Shown one piece after another: positions 63,080-64,000 of a DNA stretch of 64,000 nt. Location of the stretch: contig NZ_BSSM01000007.1 of the NCBI RefSeq assembly GCF_030269125.1, positions 1 through 64,000 on the forward strand, in the 5' to 3' direction. Both the position numbers and the translations under genes were made by a program. This DNA is from Streptomyces hygroscopicus subsp. hygroscopicus (lineage in GTDB: Bacteria > Actinomycetota > Actinomycetes > Streptomycetales > Streptomycetaceae). The first letter of the stretch is position 1. Each line of letters begins with the position of its first letter. The notes under the pieces are model-generated. The model saw nothing but the letters and a program-made list of their open reading frames with translations. It ran no database searches and was not told the DNA's origin.

Positions 63080-64000
63080 ATGTCCATACGCGTCCGGCAG
63101 CGGCCCAGGAGCCGCCGCACAGCCCTGCGCACCGGGGTCCCGCTATTCGCTCTGGCGCTCGCGGTCGCGGGCTGCGGTGCATCGGTCACGCCGGGGTCGG
63201 CGACGAGTTCCCCCCGGTCCCCCGCGGCCACCCGCGGCACGGGGACCCCGGGAACCGCCAGTCCGGTGCCGAGCCGTACGGGAACCGACGTCGCCACGAC
63301 CAGCGTGCGCACCGCACCGATGTCCCCCGCCGCCACCTGTACCGACCGGTTCCTGTCCGGCATGACCACGGCCCAACGGGTCGGACAGCTCTTCATGGGG
63401 GGAGTCTCCGCGGCCCACCCGGACCAGGCCCAGTTGCGCATTCTGCGCGACAACCACGTGGGGTCCGTCATGCTGACCGGCCGCAGCTCCGCCGGTACGG
63501 CGGCGACCAGGAAGATCGTCGACGGTTTCCGGGGCCAGGCGGACCGGGTCGGCGGCCGGCAGGTCGGTCTGCTGGTCGCGACCGACCAGGAGGGCGGCCG
63601 GGTGCAGGTGCTCAACGGCCCCGGCTTCTCGGCCATGCCCAGCGGGCTGGTCCAGGGCAGCCGGTCGACCAGGATGCTGCGCGCCCAGGCCGCCGTCTGG
63701 GCCCTCCAGCTCAAGAGAGCCGGGGTCGACCTGAACCTGGCACCGGTCGCCGACGTGGTCCCCGCCGAACTGGGCACCCGCAACATCCCCATCGGCTCCT
63801 TCCAGCGCGAGTACGGCCACACGCCGGACACCGTGACCTCCCACACCAACGCCTTCGCCGCCGGCTTCGCGCAGTCGGGCGTGCTGACCACGCTCAAACA
63901 CTTCCCCGGGCTGGGCCAGGTGATCGGCAACACCGACACCACCGCCGGTGTCGTGGACTCGGTGACGACCGCCACCAGCCCCAGTCTCAAGCCGTTCCAG
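63080..64000 (+). CDS. GH3-family beta-N-acetylhexosaminidase lipoprotein (3' end outside window)
   Basis: 307 codons are visible, open to the window edge. The signal peptide ends in a lipobox (LALAVAGCG). After a Ser/Thr/Pro linker the GH3 domain starts (MTTAQRVGQLFMGGVSA), with VATDQEGGRVQVL, AGVDLNLAPVADVVP and LTTLKHFPGLGQV typical of NagZ-like enzymes that release N-acetylglucosamine from cell-wall fragments or chitin oligomers. AGAGGAAGC precedes the ATG. Confidence 0.9.
   Translation, partial: MSIRVRQRPRSRRTALRTGVPLFALALAVAGCGASVTPGSATSSPRSPAATRGTGTPGTASPVPSRTGTDVATTSVRTAPMSPAATCTDRFLSGMTTAQRVGQLFMGGVSAAHPDQAQLRILRDNHVGSVMLTGRSSAGTAATRKIVDGFRGQADRVGGRQVGLLVATDQEGGRVQVLNGPGFSAMPSGLVQGSRSTRMLRAQAAVWALQLKRAGVDLNLAPVADVVPAELGTRNIPIGSFQREYGHTPDTVTSHTNAFAAGFAQSGVLTTLKHFPGLGQVIGNTDTTAGVVDSVTTATSPSLKPFQ

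Overview
The window looks like chromosomal DNA of a Streptomyces or very close relative. Supporting signs are very high G+C throughout, many ATGA/GTGA stop-start overlaps, GTG and TTG starts, a conservon-type (CvnA-D) signalling operon, TPR/HTH regulators of the Streptomyces kind, and several families typical of this genus. No rRNA, tRNA or CRISPR array was seen. Family assignments come from reading motifs and from memory of the families; no database search was run.

Bases 1 to about 23.4 kb look like an accessory or integrative region ending in an excisionase-like HTH protein and a tyrosine integrase (21.8-23.4 kb). Its most striking part is a nine-gene minus-strand operon (768-7607). It encodes GTP cyclohydrolase I, QueD and QueE, the three steps from GTP to 7-carboxy-7-deazaguanine (CDG). 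It also encodes a compact tRNA-guanine-transglycosylase/DpdA-like protein, a nucleoside-phosphorylase-like protein, a thymidylate-kinase-like P-loop kinase, a DUF2797/GIY-YIG-like zinc protein, a SAM methyltransferase and a Nudix hydrolase. There is no QueC in the window, so CDG itself or a derivative may be the base used. This could be a nucleic-acid modification system or a 7-deazapurine nucleoside pathway, and it is the best candidate for something undescribed here. Next come a coupled chain (tandem-HTH regulator, GNAT-like protein, DUF6624-like protein, 26-codon ORF, DUF6082-like gene broken by a TAA) and a conservon with added membrane microprotein, GAF and acyl-CoA dehydrogenase genes. 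Two HTH/TPR regulators, a TrmO-like protein, an RsbW-like kinase and CutA follow.

From 23.5 kb onward the content looks like core or arm chromosome. There is an acetaldehyde-type dehydrogenase with its GAF regulator, a Tat-exported amidase, a formamidase with an amino-acid permease, and a xylose module (ROK repressor and xylB on minus, divergent xylA). Then come an MpaB-like oxygenase with PadR regulator and hydrolase, a lone roadblock protein, acyl-CoA thioesterase II, a SKI2-like helicase, a YdjM-like membrane protein, zinc-free L31 and a DUF5709-like protein.

The last 18 kb is rich in export and envelope functions. It holds a heterodimeric ABC exporter with complementary degenerate ATP sites, a large amidase, an M1 peptidase, and a PNGase-like glycoamidase knocked out of frame by an exact 23-bp tandem duplication. 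A MarR-controlled ABC exporter, an MltG paralogue with the expected catalytic Glu replaced by Gln, a flavin monooxygenase, a YjbQ protein and a GH3 lipoprotein cut by the window edge complete it. About 1.4 kb before the GH3 gene appears decayed.
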